Of a DNA stretch of 64,000 nt, positions 53,699 to 62,763 are shown one piece after another. Both the position numbers and the translations under genes were made by a program. The stretch is from Paludisphaera soli (lineage in GTDB: Bacteria > Planctomycetota > Planctomycetia > Isosphaerales > Isosphaeraceae), in assembly GCF_011064595.1 (NCBI RefSeq), contig NZ_JAALJI010000001.1:124001-188000 (forward strand), in the 5' to 3' direction. The notes under the pieces are model-generated. The model saw only the letters and a program-made list of their open reading frames with translations. It was not told the DNA's origin and did no database searches. Each line of letters starts with the position of its first letter. Position 1 is the stretch's first letter.

Positions 53699-55246
53699 AT
53701 GCGTATCGGCATCCGGCTCGGTGGTGCGATGTTCGGGGTGGTCGTCGCCCTTTATGGGGCGTCCGCCCGGGCTGACGCCACAGAGCGAGTCGTGGCCGTC
53801 CCCTTGGGGGGCTCGCTCGAAGCCAGGGAAGGCGAGCATTATTACGGGGTGTACGTCCCGACGCGGTTCGGCGGCGAGCTCACCATCAAGGCGACCGAGG
53901 GCGTCGTCGAGGAGATCAAGGGCCCCAACGGCGCGGTCCGGGCCAACGGCCAGGAGGTCGGCGAGGATCAGCAGGGATGGTTCACCTTCAAGGTGACCGG
54001 GGCGAAGAAGCCCTACAAGGTCGAGACCAAGTTCATCCAGAACGCCCAGAGCCTGAAGAAGCCCTGGAACTTCTACTACTGGCCGACCAAGGCCGACTCG
54101 CTGCACGAGCCCTGGGCCGGCGGCAACGCCCGGGTCGACACCATCCAGCTCAAGGGCGACGACGTCTGGGTCGCCAGCCCCGGCGGCTACATCGAGCCGG
54201 GCAAGGACATCGTCATGGCCGGCCGCAACGGCCTGCTCGAGACGACGCCGGCGGCGGGCGACGACGCGACCTGGTTCCCCAACCTTTATGACGACCTCTA
54301 CTGGCTGGGCCCCAACAACACCCTCTTCCAGACACCCTCCCCCTTGCTGAAGTACGACCAGCTCTTCGGCACCTCGGCGCGGATCTGGGAGGCGGTCAAC
54401 ACGCAGAACAACGACATCAGCCGCTGGCCGGGCCACTGCCTCGGCGGCGCCGTGGCGTCGATCCGCTTCAACGACCCGATCCCGGCCCCGGGCACGGGCC
54501 TGACGAAGGACGAGCTGAAGGCGCTCTACGCCGAGCTGGGCGAGAACCACCTCAACCACCGCATCGGCGACTACGCGACCGACATCCCGTCCGGCCCCCC
54601 CCGCCCCGGCCCGGACCCGACCGACTGGAAGGTCTCGCGGGTCCACGCCATGTACGAAACCCACATCCGGGGCGAGCGGATCGCCCTGCTCTCCAACATG
54701 CGGGCCTTCCCCCCCCGGGGCACCGAGGCCGAAGTCTGGAACCAGGCCATCTATAAGTACGTCGCCGAATACAAGTCGATCCCCGGCCGCGGCCCCCGCG
54801 CCGTGAAGATCAACATCCAGGTCCACGCCAACTCGGGATCCTCGCTCAACGGCCAGGACGACAAGGATCGCGTGGTGCACTACGAGTACAACCTGGTGTA
54901 CGGCCTGGACGGGCGGGTCGACGAGACCAACCCCGCCGCGGCCGACTGGATCTCCGTCGGCGGCGAGGCCCTGTTCGCGCCCCTCAACGTCCTCCAGGTC
55001 CTCGACTCCCAGTGGGCGGGCCACAACCCGTACGTCACGCTCGCGAACGTCCAGTCGCTCGACCTGGCCAACGGCGGGTCGAGCACCCGGTTCGCCGGCA
55101 AGGCCCCCGAGTTCCTCCCGGTCGCCCAGTACGAGGCCGGCCGCACGCTCCCCGGCGTCTCCGCGCCGATGTTCGCCGGGTCCAACGGCGGCACGGACGG
55201 CGGCGCTCGTCGCGGCGGCTTCCTCGGATTCTTCCGGGGCCGTTGA
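53699..55246 (+). CDS. Secreted transglutaminase-elicitor-like protein
   Basis: 515 residues with a signal peptide ('FGVVVALYGASARADA'); GGGAGG lies 5 bases before the ATG. 'SRWPGHCLGGAVASI' resembles the active-site Cys block of the TGase-elicitor family (Phytophthora GP42-like, also in bacteria). 'EAEVWNQAIYKYVAEY' resembles its VWNQP block and 'HYEYNLVYGLDGRVDE' the later His/Asp part. The family cross-links Gln and Lys side chains. If correct, the neighbouring Gln- and Lys-rich repeat protein could be a substrate, which is speculative. Other papain-like folds remain possible. Confidence 0.5.
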   Translation: MRIGIRLGGAMFGVVVALYGASARADATERVVAVPLGGSLEAREGEHYYGVYVPTRFGGELTIKATEGVVEEIKGPNGAVRANGQEVGEDQQGWFTFKVTGAKKPYKVETKFIQNAQSLKKPWNFYYWPTKADSLHEPWAGGNARVDTIQLKGDDVWVASPGGYIEPGKDIVMAGRNGLLETTPAAGDDATWFPNLYDDLYWLGPNNTLFQTPSPLLKYDQLFGTSARIWEAVNTQNNDISRWPGHCLGGAVASIRFNDPIPAPGTGLTKDELKALYAELGENHLNHRIGDYATDIPSGPPRPGPDPTDWKVSRVHAMYETHIRGERIALLSNMRAFPPRGTEAEVWNQAIYKYVAEYKSIPGRGPRAVKINIQVHANSGSSLNGQDDKDRVVHYEYNLVYGLDGRVDETNPAAADWISVGGEALFAPLNVLQVLDSQWAGHNPYVTLANVQSLDLANGGSSTRFAGKAPEFLPVAQYEAGRTLPGVSAPMFAGSNGGTDGGARRGGFLGFFRGR

Positions 55247-55582
55247 CCGACGGCCTCCCACGTCCCGCCGACTTCGACCGCCCGACCGGATCCAGGCACC
55301 TCGCCCGGTCCGGCCGGGCGGTCCGGTTTCGAAAGCCGGCGGTCCGCGTGATCCGCACATCCGACGCCTTCGGCGCGGCGGCGCCGGCCCCGGAATCGGA
55401 CGTCTTTCGCGCTTCGGTATTTTCGTCACGGCTGTTCAAGTTCGCCGCCGCCGGGGCCGATCCTTATACCATCGCGAGAGGTCTCTCCGGGGCCGCACTC
55501 CAGCCGAACGAAGGCGACGCCCGGACGCCCTCTCAAACCCTCAGCCGGAACTACCCACTCGATCGAACCGAGGCCGACCGCC
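55247..55582. other. Intergenic region upstream of the ATPase cassette
   Basis: 336 bases. A TATACC box at 55465-55470 with a poor -35 is the only promoter candidate. Nothing else seen. Confidence 0.35.
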
Positions 55583-56071
55583 ATGACTCCAATCCTCGTA
55601 CCCCCCAGCGACGCGACCGCCCGGTTCGACGACGGCGGGTTTGAGTGGGGCTTGGAGCTGATTCGCGTTCCGGACGTCGGCCCCATCCGCCGAAATCCCT
55701 CATCGATCGAGGCCTGGGAACGTGGGTGGGCGGAACGGTCGCGATCGCGGTCGATGACGAGTTCCCCGCGGCCCCGTCGCCGGCTCCGTCGCGAGATCCG
55801 AGTGGCGGCCTGCGTCTGCCTTGCGTTCGCGCCGATCGTGACCGCGGTCGGAGCGTGGGGTGTCCCCCCCGCCCGCAACCTGGCGGCGGCCGAGGTCGCC
55901 TCGCCGGTCCGGGACGACCTGGAAAAGGACGACCAACCCGGTCCCCTGCGGATCCGGCTCTCGATCAAGCCTCTCGGGGCGGTCGAGGCCGAGCCCGAAA
56001 GTCCCGTGGTCTTTCCCGGCTATCTGCTGCCCGCCGAACGTCGCGAGGAGGCGTCCCATGAGGGAAGTTGA
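55583..56071 (+). CDS. Hypothetical single-span membrane protein
   Basis: 162 residues. A basic cytoplasmic part ('RPRRRLRREIR') precedes one membrane segment ('VAACVCLAFAPIVTAVGAWGV') and a short outer tail ending 'PVVFPGYLLPAERREE'. No domain recognised. It overlaps the start of the CpsD-like gene by 14 bases, so the two are likely coupled and may act together in polysaccharide assembly (inference). Confidence 0.55.
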   Translation: MTPILVPPSDATARFDDGGFEWGLELIRVPDVGPIRRNPSSIEAWERGWAERSRSRSMTSSPRPRRRLRREIRVAACVCLAFAPIVTAVGAWGVPPARNLAAAEVASPVRDDLEKDDQPGPLRIRLSIKPLGAVEAEPESPVVFPGYLLPAERREEASHEGS

Positions 56072-56849
56072 CGAGGCCCTCTCCCGCGCCTACGCGCAGC
56101 AAGGGCGCGAGGTCGGCCGGGCCCCTTCCGCCGCCGCCGTCCCCTCGCCCCATCGGCCCGCGCGTCGGCCCGCCCCGACTCGCCCGTCGCAGGTATACCT
56201 CCCGCCGGCCCCGCCGTCCGGCGGCGTGCTGGAATGGCCCGAGGTCGTCGACGTGCTCGAACGCTCGTGGGGCGATCGCTTCCGGCTGATGGCCGACCGC
56301 ATCCTCCAGGCTCGCGAGCAGAAGGGCGTGAAGGTCCTGCTGTTCACGAGCTGCCATCGCGCCGAGGGCCGCACGACGCTCGTGCTGACCCTGGCCCGCG
56401 CCCTGGCGAAGCGGCCGATCAAGACCCTGCTCGTGGACGCCGACCTCTCCGGGCCGATGCTCGGACGATCGCTGGGGCTCCGGCCGACGGTGGGGCTGGA
56501 CGACGTGGTGGAGGACGGGAAGTCCGTCGAGGACGCCCTCGTCGAGTCGCCCGGAGATCGTCTGTGGGTCCTGCCCATGCGCGCCGCGGCCTCGCGCCCG
56601 AGGGACTTCCTCGCGAGCGCCTCGTGGGCCTGCACCATGGCGAAGCTCCGCCGCGACTTCGACCTCGTGCTCGTCGACGGCGGGCCGCTGTTCGCCGGGC
56701 TCTCGGCGGCCGTGCTCCACCGCTCGGTCGACGCGGCGGTCCTGGTGCACAGCCGCGACGCCACCGGCGAGCGCTCGCTGCTGCGGGCTCGCGAGGTGCT
56801 CGAAGCCGGCGGCGTCCCCCTGCTCGGGCTCGCCGAGACCTTCGCCTGA
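56058..56849 (+). CDS. CpsD/BY-kinase-like P-loop protein with altered Walker A
   Basis: 263 residues from ATG 56058 (GAGGAGG upstream). A Pro/Arg-rich head is followed by a ParA/MinD-type fold as in tyrosine autokinases: 'VLLFTSCHRAEGRTTLVLTL' where EGK(T/S)T is expected, so Arg105 replaces the Walker Lys. Walker A' 'LLVDADLSGPMLGRSLGL' and Walker B 'LVLVDGGPL' are normal. No C-terminal Tyr cluster is present. CpsD-type kinases control polysaccharide polymerisation. The Arg substitution and missing Tyr tail suggest a regulatory or weak ATPase. Confidence 0.75.
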   Translation: MREVDEALSRAYAQQGREVGRAPSAAAVPSPHRPARRPAPTRPSQVYLPPAPPSGGVLEWPEVVDVLERSWGDRFRLMADRILQAREQKGVKVLLFTSCHRAEGRTTLVLTLARALAKRPIKTLLVDADLSGPMLGRSLGLRPTVGLDDVVEDGKSVEDALVESPGDRLWVLPMRAAASRPRDFLASASWACTMAKLRRDFDLVLVDGGPLFAGLSAAVLHRSVDAAVLVHSRDATGERSLLRAREVLEAGGVPLLGLAETFA

Positions 56850-56866
56850 ACCCGCCGGGAGGCCCC

Positions 56867-57670
56867 GTGTACGAAGCCCATTACGGCCTCGACCAGCGCC
56901 CGTTCGGCGAGACCGCGCTCGCCACGGCCTACGTCCCGCTCCCCAGCCGGGACGCGGCCCTGCGTCGCGTCCGCTACGGGCTGGAGCACGGGCTGGGCCC
57001 CGCCCTGCTCTACGGCGGCCCGGGCTCCGGCAAGACCCTCGCGGCGAGCCGTCTCGCCGCCGACGTCGGCGCGCCCACGGTCCACCTGACCTTCCCCGCC
57101 ATGCCGGCCCACGACCTCCTCGTCCACCTCGCCGAGGAACTGGCCGGCGCGCCCGTCGACGCCCCGTCGATGGCCTCGGCCCTGCGTAAGCTCCGCGAGG
57201 CCCTGGCCGACTTCGCCGCTCGCAAGGCCCGGCCGCTCCTGATCGTCGACGAGGCTCAACTGATCCAGGAGGCCTCGGTCTTCGAAGCCCTCCGGCTGCT
57301 GCTCAACTTCCAGTCCGGCGGCCTGCCCGAACTCTCACTCCTGCTGGTGGGGACGGGCGAGGTCGTCCTCCAACTCCCCGGGGCTTTCCAGGATCGCCTG
57401 GCCGCGCGCAGCCTCCTGCCTCCGTTCACCGAGGCGGAAACGGCGGCCTACATCCGGGGGCGCCTCGCCTCGGCCGGCGGGGTCGAGCCGCTGTTCACCC
57501 CCGAGGCGCTCGCCGATCTCCACCGCGCTGCCCTGGGCGTCCCCAGGCGCCTGAACCACCTCGCCGACCTCGGCCTCCTCATCGCCTACGCCGAGGGGAA
57601 GCCGCTCGTCGACCCTCGGATCGTCTCGATCGCAGCCCGCGAATTCCAGGCCGACCCGCTGGCCGCCTGA
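56867..57670 (+). CDS. ExeA/GspA-like AAA+ ATPase
   Basis: 267 residues from GTG 56867, with GGGAGG 4 bases upstream. 'YEAHYGLDQRPFGE' is the usual ExeA opening. 'YGGPGSGKT' is Walker A and 'LLIVDEAQ' Walker B, then the sensor 'LLLVGTGE' and the C-terminal 'VPRRLNHLADLGLLIAYAEG'. Such ATPases accompany exopolysaccharide or exosortase gene sets and type II secretion. Together with the CpsD-like gene 17 bases upstream it suggests an envelope polymer export function, though no polymerase or flippase gene is present. Confidence 0.82.
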   Translation: MYEAHYGLDQRPFGETALATAYVPLPSRDAALRRVRYGLEHGLGPALLYGGPGSGKTLAASRLAADVGAPTVHLTFPAMPAHDLLVHLAEELAGAPVDAPSMASALRKLREALADFAARKARPLLIVDEAQLIQEASVFEALRLLLNFQSGGLPELSLLLVGTGEVVLQLPGAFQDRLAARSLLPPFTEAETAAYIRGRLASAGGVEPLFTPEALADLHRAALGVPRRLNHLADLGLLIAYAEGKPLVDPRIVSIAAREFQADPLAA

Positions 57671-57852
57671 TCCTGATGTTGATCCGTCGCCAGCCGACCG
57701 GGACGGGACGCCCGGATTCTGGTACAACCGCCCTCGCGCGGCACGGCGGCCGCGTAGTCCTTCATAGTCAGGGCGAAGGATCGGTCGGACGGCGAAGCGA
57801 CTCGCAGGCGTCCGACGGCCGGTCATCACGTTCCGACGCCAGGAGCGCAGGG

Positions 57853-60012
57853 ATGGATCAGACATCGAGAGGATGCAACCAGGGCGGGGGCGGGCGGACG
57901 GCTCGCACCTTGGCCGCCGTCTGGCTGATCGGGCTCTCCGCGATCTACGCGACGGCCCGCGCCCAGGGGCCGGCGACGGCCGACGCCCCGGATGGCGTCG
58001 AGGTCCTGACCCGAGGCCCGGTCCACGAGGCCTTCGCGGTCCCGGTCGTCAACGATCCCAGGCCGGGCCTGGTCGTCCCCCGGACGCCGCCGGACCCCGT
58101 CGAGGAGATGCCTCCCGACCAGAAGCCGGCCGGCGATCAGGTGCAGTGGATGCCGGGATACTGGAGCTGGGACCAGGGCCGCGAGGATTTCGTGTGGGTG
58201 AGCGGCATCTGGCGCGAGCCCCCGCCCGGACGCCAGTGGGTCCCCGGCTACTGGAACCCGGTCGCCAACGGCGCCCAGTGGATTCCCGGCGCCTGGATCC
58301 CCGTCGGCCAGTCCGCCGCGCCGGCCGACGCGAACGTGCAACTGGCCCAGGGCGAGGCGGCCTACCTCCCCGAGCCCCCCGCCAGCCTGGAACTCGGCCC
58401 GAACATCCCCCGGCCGTCGACCGAGGTCTTCTGGAGCCCCGGCTGCTGGTTCTGGCGACAGGCCCGCTACGTCTGGAGGCCCGGCTTCTGGGCGGCCGTG
58501 CAGCCGACCTGGGTCTGGGTCCCCGCCCACTACGTCTGGACCCCCGGCGGCTGCCTGTTCGTCGAGGGCTACTGGGACCTTCCCCTGGTCGATCGCGGCA
58601 TCCTGTTCGCGCCGGTGTACTACGCCCGGCCGGTCTACCTGCAGCCGGCGTACGTCTACACGCCGACGATCACCATCGCCTCGCCCGGCCTGGTCGCCAA
58701 CCTGTTCGTGCAGCCGACCTACAACCACTACTGCTTCGGCGATTATTACGACACCCGTTTCCTGTCGGTCGGCGTCTTCCCGTGGTTCTCGTTCACGTAC
58801 CAGTCCGGCCCGCGTCCACCGGCCTACTACGACCCGCTGTTCACCTTCTATGCCTCGGTCAACGTGCGGAGCAATCCCGGCTGGGCCTCGCGCTGCCGCG
58901 ACGACTACATCCTCCGTCGCGACAACATCGCGATGCGTCCGCCCCGCACCTACATCGAGCAGACGAGGATCGTGCAGAACAACGTGAACATCACCAACAA
59001 CGTCACGATCATCAACCAGGGCCGAGGCGGACGGCCCGGTCCCGGCCCCGCCTCGATGATCGGCCGTCCCATCGAACAGGTCGCGATGCGCCGGCCCGAA
59101 CCGGGCGTGGCGAGGATGGAGCGGCTCGATGTCGACGCCCGCCGCAATTGGCAGGCTCGCTCCCGCGCCGTGACCGACTTCCGCGTCCAGCGCGCCGGTC
59201 GCGAGCTGGAAGCCGCGCCGCGACCCGGCCCGGGCCCGGGACCAGGCGGGCCTCGGCCGGCCCAGGCGCAGGAACTCGCGCAGGCTCGCCCCCGGCCGTT
59301 CGCGATGCCGGCGTCGCCGGTCTCCGCCCCCCGCCTCGCGCCGGACCAGCGCGGACGCCCAGGCGGCCTTGTGCGTCCCGTGCACCCGAATTCGCCGACC
59401 GTCGGCGATCCCGCGCGTCCGGCCCTCCCCCGGCACGTCGCCGGCGCGAACGTCGAAAACCCCGGTCCCCGTCCTGGCCCCGTCGCACGTCCCGGCCAGG
59501 GGCCGGACCTCGGACGGGCGACGCCGCTGGCGCGCACGGAGCGTCGGGAGCCGCCGACGCCCCGGGGGCCGGCGCGGCCCATCCCTGGGGAGCGTCCGGC
59601 CGCGTCCGTCACGCCCCCGCAGGGGCGAATCCCCGCCGCGCCCCTGGCGAGGCATCAGGTCGAGCCCGGCGCGTCGAGGCCGGCCCCCGCGCACCTCAGG
59701 AACGGCGCCGGTCCCGCGCCCCTCGCGAATCGGCCGCCGCCCGCCGCTCCGCCCGCCGACCGGCCGTTCGCGCCGCGTCACCTGCGCGAGGACGGCTCTC
59801 CCGTCCCTCGGCCCGGACCGGGCGCCGTCCCCGGCGGCTTCTCGCCGCACGCCCAGCCCCCGCGTTCCCTGCCGCGGCGTCCCCCGCCGACCCCGCGCCC
59901 CGAAGGCCAAGCGGCCCGCGCCGCCGCCGCCGAACGTCGCGCCGAAGGCCCGGCCGCTCGCGCCGCCGCGGCGCGTCGCAACGCCGAGGACGGACCACGA
60001 CGAAATCCCTGA
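57853..60012 (+). CDS. Exported WXXGXW-repeat protein with Pro/Arg-rich tail
   Basis: 719 residues from ATG 57853, AGGAG upstream. A signal peptide ('AVWLIGLSAIYATARA') precedes a region of aromatic WXXGXW-type repeats ('QWMPGYWSW', 'FVWVSGIWREPP', 'QWVPGYWNPV', 'QWIPGAWIPV', 'TWVWVPAHYVWTPGG'). A Tyr-rich section and an Asn-rich stretch ('NNVNITNNVTII') follow. The last 300 residues are low-complexity Pro/Arg/Ala. Such WXXGXW repeats occur in exported proteins of unknown role. A terminator hairpin follows. Confidence 0.75.
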   Translation: MDQTSRGCNQGGGGRTARTLAAVWLIGLSAIYATARAQGPATADAPDGVEVLTRGPVHEAFAVPVVNDPRPGLVVPRTPPDPVEEMPPDQKPAGDQVQWMPGYWSWDQGREDFVWVSGIWREPPPGRQWVPGYWNPVANGAQWIPGAWIPVGQSAAPADANVQLAQGEAAYLPEPPASLELGPNIPRPSTEVFWSPGCWFWRQARYVWRPGFWAAVQPTWVWVPAHYVWTPGGCLFVEGYWDLPLVDRGILFAPVYYARPVYLQPAYVYTPTITIASPGLVANLFVQPTYNHYCFGDYYDTRFLSVGVFPWFSFTYQSGPRPPAYYDPLFTFYASVNVRSNPGWASRCRDDYILRRDNIAMRPPRTYIEQTRIVQNNVNITNNVTIINQGRGGRPGPGPASMIGRPIEQVAMRRPEPGVARMERLDVDARRNWQARSRAVTDFRVQRAGRELEAAPRPGPGPGPGGPRPAQAQELAQARPRPFAMPASPVSAPRLAPDQRGRPGGLVRPVHPNSPTVGDPARPALPRHVAGANVENPGPRPGPVARPGQGPDLGRATPLARTERREPPTPRGPARPIPGERPAASVTPPQGRIPAAPLARHQVEPGASRPAPAHLRNGAGPAPLANRPPPAAPPADRPFAPRHLREDGSPVPRPGPGAVPGGFSPHAQPPRSLPRRPPPTPRPEGQAARAAAAERRAEGPAARAAAARRNAEDGPRRNP

Positions 60013-60026
60013 TCCGACCGATCCCT

Positions 60027-60061
60027 CCGGTCGCGGCGGTTCCCGAAACCGCCGCGACCGG
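60027..60061 (+). terminator. Terminator-like hairpin after the WXXGXW-protein gene
   Basis: A perfect 15-bp stem (60027-60041 with 60047-60061) with loop CCCGA, 15 bases past the stop. No U-run. Confidence 0.6.
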
Positions 60062-60135
60062 ATAGGATGGGGACCTGGACGAAAGTCGACGACCCGCCCT
60101 CGACAGGAGCCGGGCGGGGCAACCCAGGATCTCCC

Positions 60136-62763
60136 ATGACCGACGGCAAGGACGACGCCGAAGCGGCCCTCGACGTGCTGGGCGACGTGGCGCGGGGATG
60201 GTTCGCCCAGGCCTTCCCCGCCGGCCCGACGCCGGCCCAGCGCCTCGCCTGGCCGGCGATCGCGTCGGGCGAGAACGTGCTCCTGATCTCGCCCACGGGG
60301 ACCGGGAAGACCCTCGCCGGCTTCCTCGCGATCGTCGACCGGCTCCTGCGTGAGCACGAGGCCGGCGAGCTGAAGCCGGGCCTGCGCTGCGTCTACGTCT
60401 CGCCCCTGCGGAGCCTGGGGTACGACGTCGAGAAGAACCTGTCGGTCCCCCTTCGCGGCGTCCAGCGGCTGATGGGGCTGGCGAAATGTCCCGTCCGGGT
60501 CGGCGTCCGAACCGGCGACACGTCGGCTTATGAGCGTCGGAAGCACCGCGAGGGGCCCCCGCACATCCTCATCACCACGCCCGAGAGCCTGTCGCTCCTC
60601 CTGAGCCAGGCCGGATGGGCCGACCACTGGGCCGGCGTCTCGCATCTGGTCGTGGACGAGGTCCACGCCCTCGCCGCGACCAAGCGCGGGGCCGACCTGG
60701 CCATCTCCCTGGAGCGGCTGGCCGACGCCTCGGGGGCCGAGCCGACCCGGGTCGGCCTCTCGGCGACCTGCCGCCCCCCCGACCCCGTCGCCCGTTTCCT
60801 CGTCGGGCCCTCGCGGTCATGCCGGATCGTCGAGGCTCCGCGCCCGTCGGGATCCCAACCGCTGGAGATCGCCGTCGAGTCGCTGCTCCGTCCCGGCGAG
60901 GGTCCGCATCGGGGCCTGACCTATCGCCGCCTGCTCCGACGGATCCGACAGGTCGTCGGCGAGAACCGGACGACCGTCGTCTTCGCCAACAGCCGGCCGA
61001 TGACCGAGAAGGTCGCCCACGACCTCCGCAACGAGCCCCCCCGGCGCGGCGAGGCGGGCCGGGCGTTCGACGGCGAGACCGAGGTCGCCGTCCACCACTC
61101 GGCGCTCGACGCGACGCGTCGACGCCTCGTCGAGGAGGACCTCAAGGCCGGCAAGCTCCGGGCCGTCGTCACCAGCACGAGCCTGGAGCTGGGCGTCGAC
61201 GTCGGCACGGCCGACCTGACGGTCCAGATCGGACTTCCCGGGGGCGTCGCGCGGTGCGTGCAGCGGATCGGTCGGTCGGGCCACCACGTCGGCGGCCGGG
61301 CGCGTGGCCTGATCCTGGCGGCGACGGCCGCCGAGGTGGCCGCGGCGGCCGTCACCGCCCGCGCGGCGCGGGCCGGTGCGATCGAGCCCTTGAGGCCGGT
61401 GGCCTCGCCGCTCGACGTCGTCTGTCAGCAGCTCATCGGCATGGCCTGCACGGGCGAGACCTCGGTGGACGCGGCGTACGCCCTCCTCCGGAAGGCCGGG
61501 CCGACGGCCGATCTCGGCCGCGAGGACTTCCTCGCCTGCCTCGACTTCCTCGCCGGCGACCTGTCCGGCCCCTCGGGCGCCTTCGAGCCCGAGCCCGGCG
61601 CGACCCCTCGCTGGACCGCGCCGCGGATCTGGAAGCGCAACGGCTGGTTCGGGGTCCGCAACCGCCGCGTCCAGCGCTGGTTCTGGAGCAACGTGGGGAC
61701 GATCAACGCCGAGGAGTCGGCGGCGGTCGTCGCCGACGGCGCGTCGATCGGCACGGTCGAGGGGGCCTACGCCGAACGCCTCTCGCCCGGGGACCGCTTC
61801 GTGCTCGACGGCCGCACGCTGGAGTTTCGCCGGCTCGAAGGGCTGGTCCTTCACGCGAAGCTCGTCGGCGGCGAGGCCGGGGCGCTCCCCGTCTGGCACA
61901 GCGACCGCCAATCGCTCTCGACCGAGTTGGCCGCCGAGCTGGCCGCCTTGCGATGCGAGGCGTCGCGACGCTCCACCTGCGACGGCCCGGACGCTTTCCG
62001 CGCCTGGCTGGCCGCGACGCTGGACCTCGACGCCCGCGCCGCCGAGGTCGTCGCCGAGCTGATCGAGGCCCAGGACCGCTGGAGCGAGACGCCGGGCGTC
62101 GACTCGCTCCTGATCGAGGAGTTCCCCACGCCCCTCGAACCGGGATGGACCTACGCCTTCCACGCCCCCTTGAACCGCTCGGCGAGCGAGGCCCTCGGGC
62201 GGGCCGTCTCGGCGCGGCTGGGGAGGCGGTTCGGCCGCGACGCGACGTTCCAGGCCGCCGACCTGGGCTGGACGATCCGCCTGCCCGACGACGTGCGGAT
62301 CGACGAGGCCGACCTCGCCGAGATAGCGTCGCTCGACCGCCTGGCCGACGACGTGCTCGAAGGGGTCGACCGCGGCGAGCTGGCCGCGCGCCGATTCCGG
62401 CACGTGGCGTCGACGGCGATGATGGTCCTGCGCAATCCCGAGCCCGGCAAGCGGGTGCGGGTCGGCGGGATGAACTGGGTCTCGACCCGGCTCTACCCGC
62501 TGGTCAAGGCGGCCTGCCCCGACCACCCCCTGCTCCGGGAGACCCGCCGCGAGATCCTCCACGACGTGCTGGACGTCCCCGCCGCGCTGCGGTGGCTGGA
62601 GACCCGGCCGACGATCCGGCTGCGGAGGCTGACGGCGCCCTCCCCGTTCGCGACCGCCTGGATCGCCCCCGGCGGCGACGAGCCGATGCAGTACGACTCG
62701 CCGGCCGACGCCCTGCGGCGGCTCCACGCCCGGATGACCGCCGCGGCCGGAGGGTCGTCGTGA
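60136..62763 (+). CDS. Lhr-type DEXH-box helicase (ligase-associated type)
   Basis: 875 residues from ATG 60136. 'SPTGTGKTLAGFL' is Walker A, 'VVDEVHALA' is the DEVH box, then 'TSTSLELGVDVG' (motif IV/V) and 'QRIGRSGHHVGG' (motif VI). A winged helix and Lhr-core C-terminal part complete it. Its length matches the ligase-associated DEXH helicase group. It overlaps the PdeM-like gene (GTGA, 62760-62763). In other bacteria these two sit with a DNA ligase and a nuclease, which are absent here. Confidence 0.92.
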   Translation: MTDGKDDAEAALDVLGDVARGWFAQAFPAGPTPAQRLAWPAIASGENVLLISPTGTGKTLAGFLAIVDRLLREHEAGELKPGLRCVYVSPLRSLGYDVEKNLSVPLRGVQRLMGLAKCPVRVGVRTGDTSAYERRKHREGPPHILITTPESLSLLLSQAGWADHWAGVSHLVVDEVHALAATKRGADLAISLERLADASGAEPTRVGLSATCRPPDPVARFLVGPSRSCRIVEAPRPSGSQPLEIAVESLLRPGEGPHRGLTYRRLLRRIRQVVGENRTTVVFANSRPMTEKVAHDLRNEPPRRGEAGRAFDGETEVAVHHSALDATRRRLVEEDLKAGKLRAVVTSTSLELGVDVGTADLTVQIGLPGGVARCVQRIGRSGHHVGGRARGLILAATAAEVAAAAVTARAARAGAIEPLRPVASPLDVVCQQLIGMACTGETSVDAAYALLRKAGPTADLGREDFLACLDFLAGDLSGPSGAFEPEPGATPRWTAPRIWKRNGWFGVRNRRVQRWFWSNVGTINAEESAAVVADGASIGTVEGAYAERLSPGDRFVLDGRTLEFRRLEGLVLHAKLVGGEAGALPVWHSDRQSLSTELAAELAALRCEASRRSTCDGPDAFRAWLAATLDLDARAAEVVAELIEAQDRWSETPGVDSLLIEEFPTPLEPGWTYAFHAPLNRSASEALGRAVSARLGRRFGRDATFQAADLGWTIRLPDDVRIDEADLAEIASLDRLADDVLEGVDRGELAARRFRHVASTAMMVLRNPEPGKRVRVGGMNWVSTRLYPLVKAACPDHPLLRETRREILHDVLDVPAALRWLETRPTIRLRRLTAPSPFATAWIAPGGDEPMQYDSPADALRRLHARMTAAAGGSS

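Noticed and set aside
57826-60666. A 946-residue minus-strand frame
   Set aside because: Antisense to the WXXGXW protein and the helicase start; no domain.
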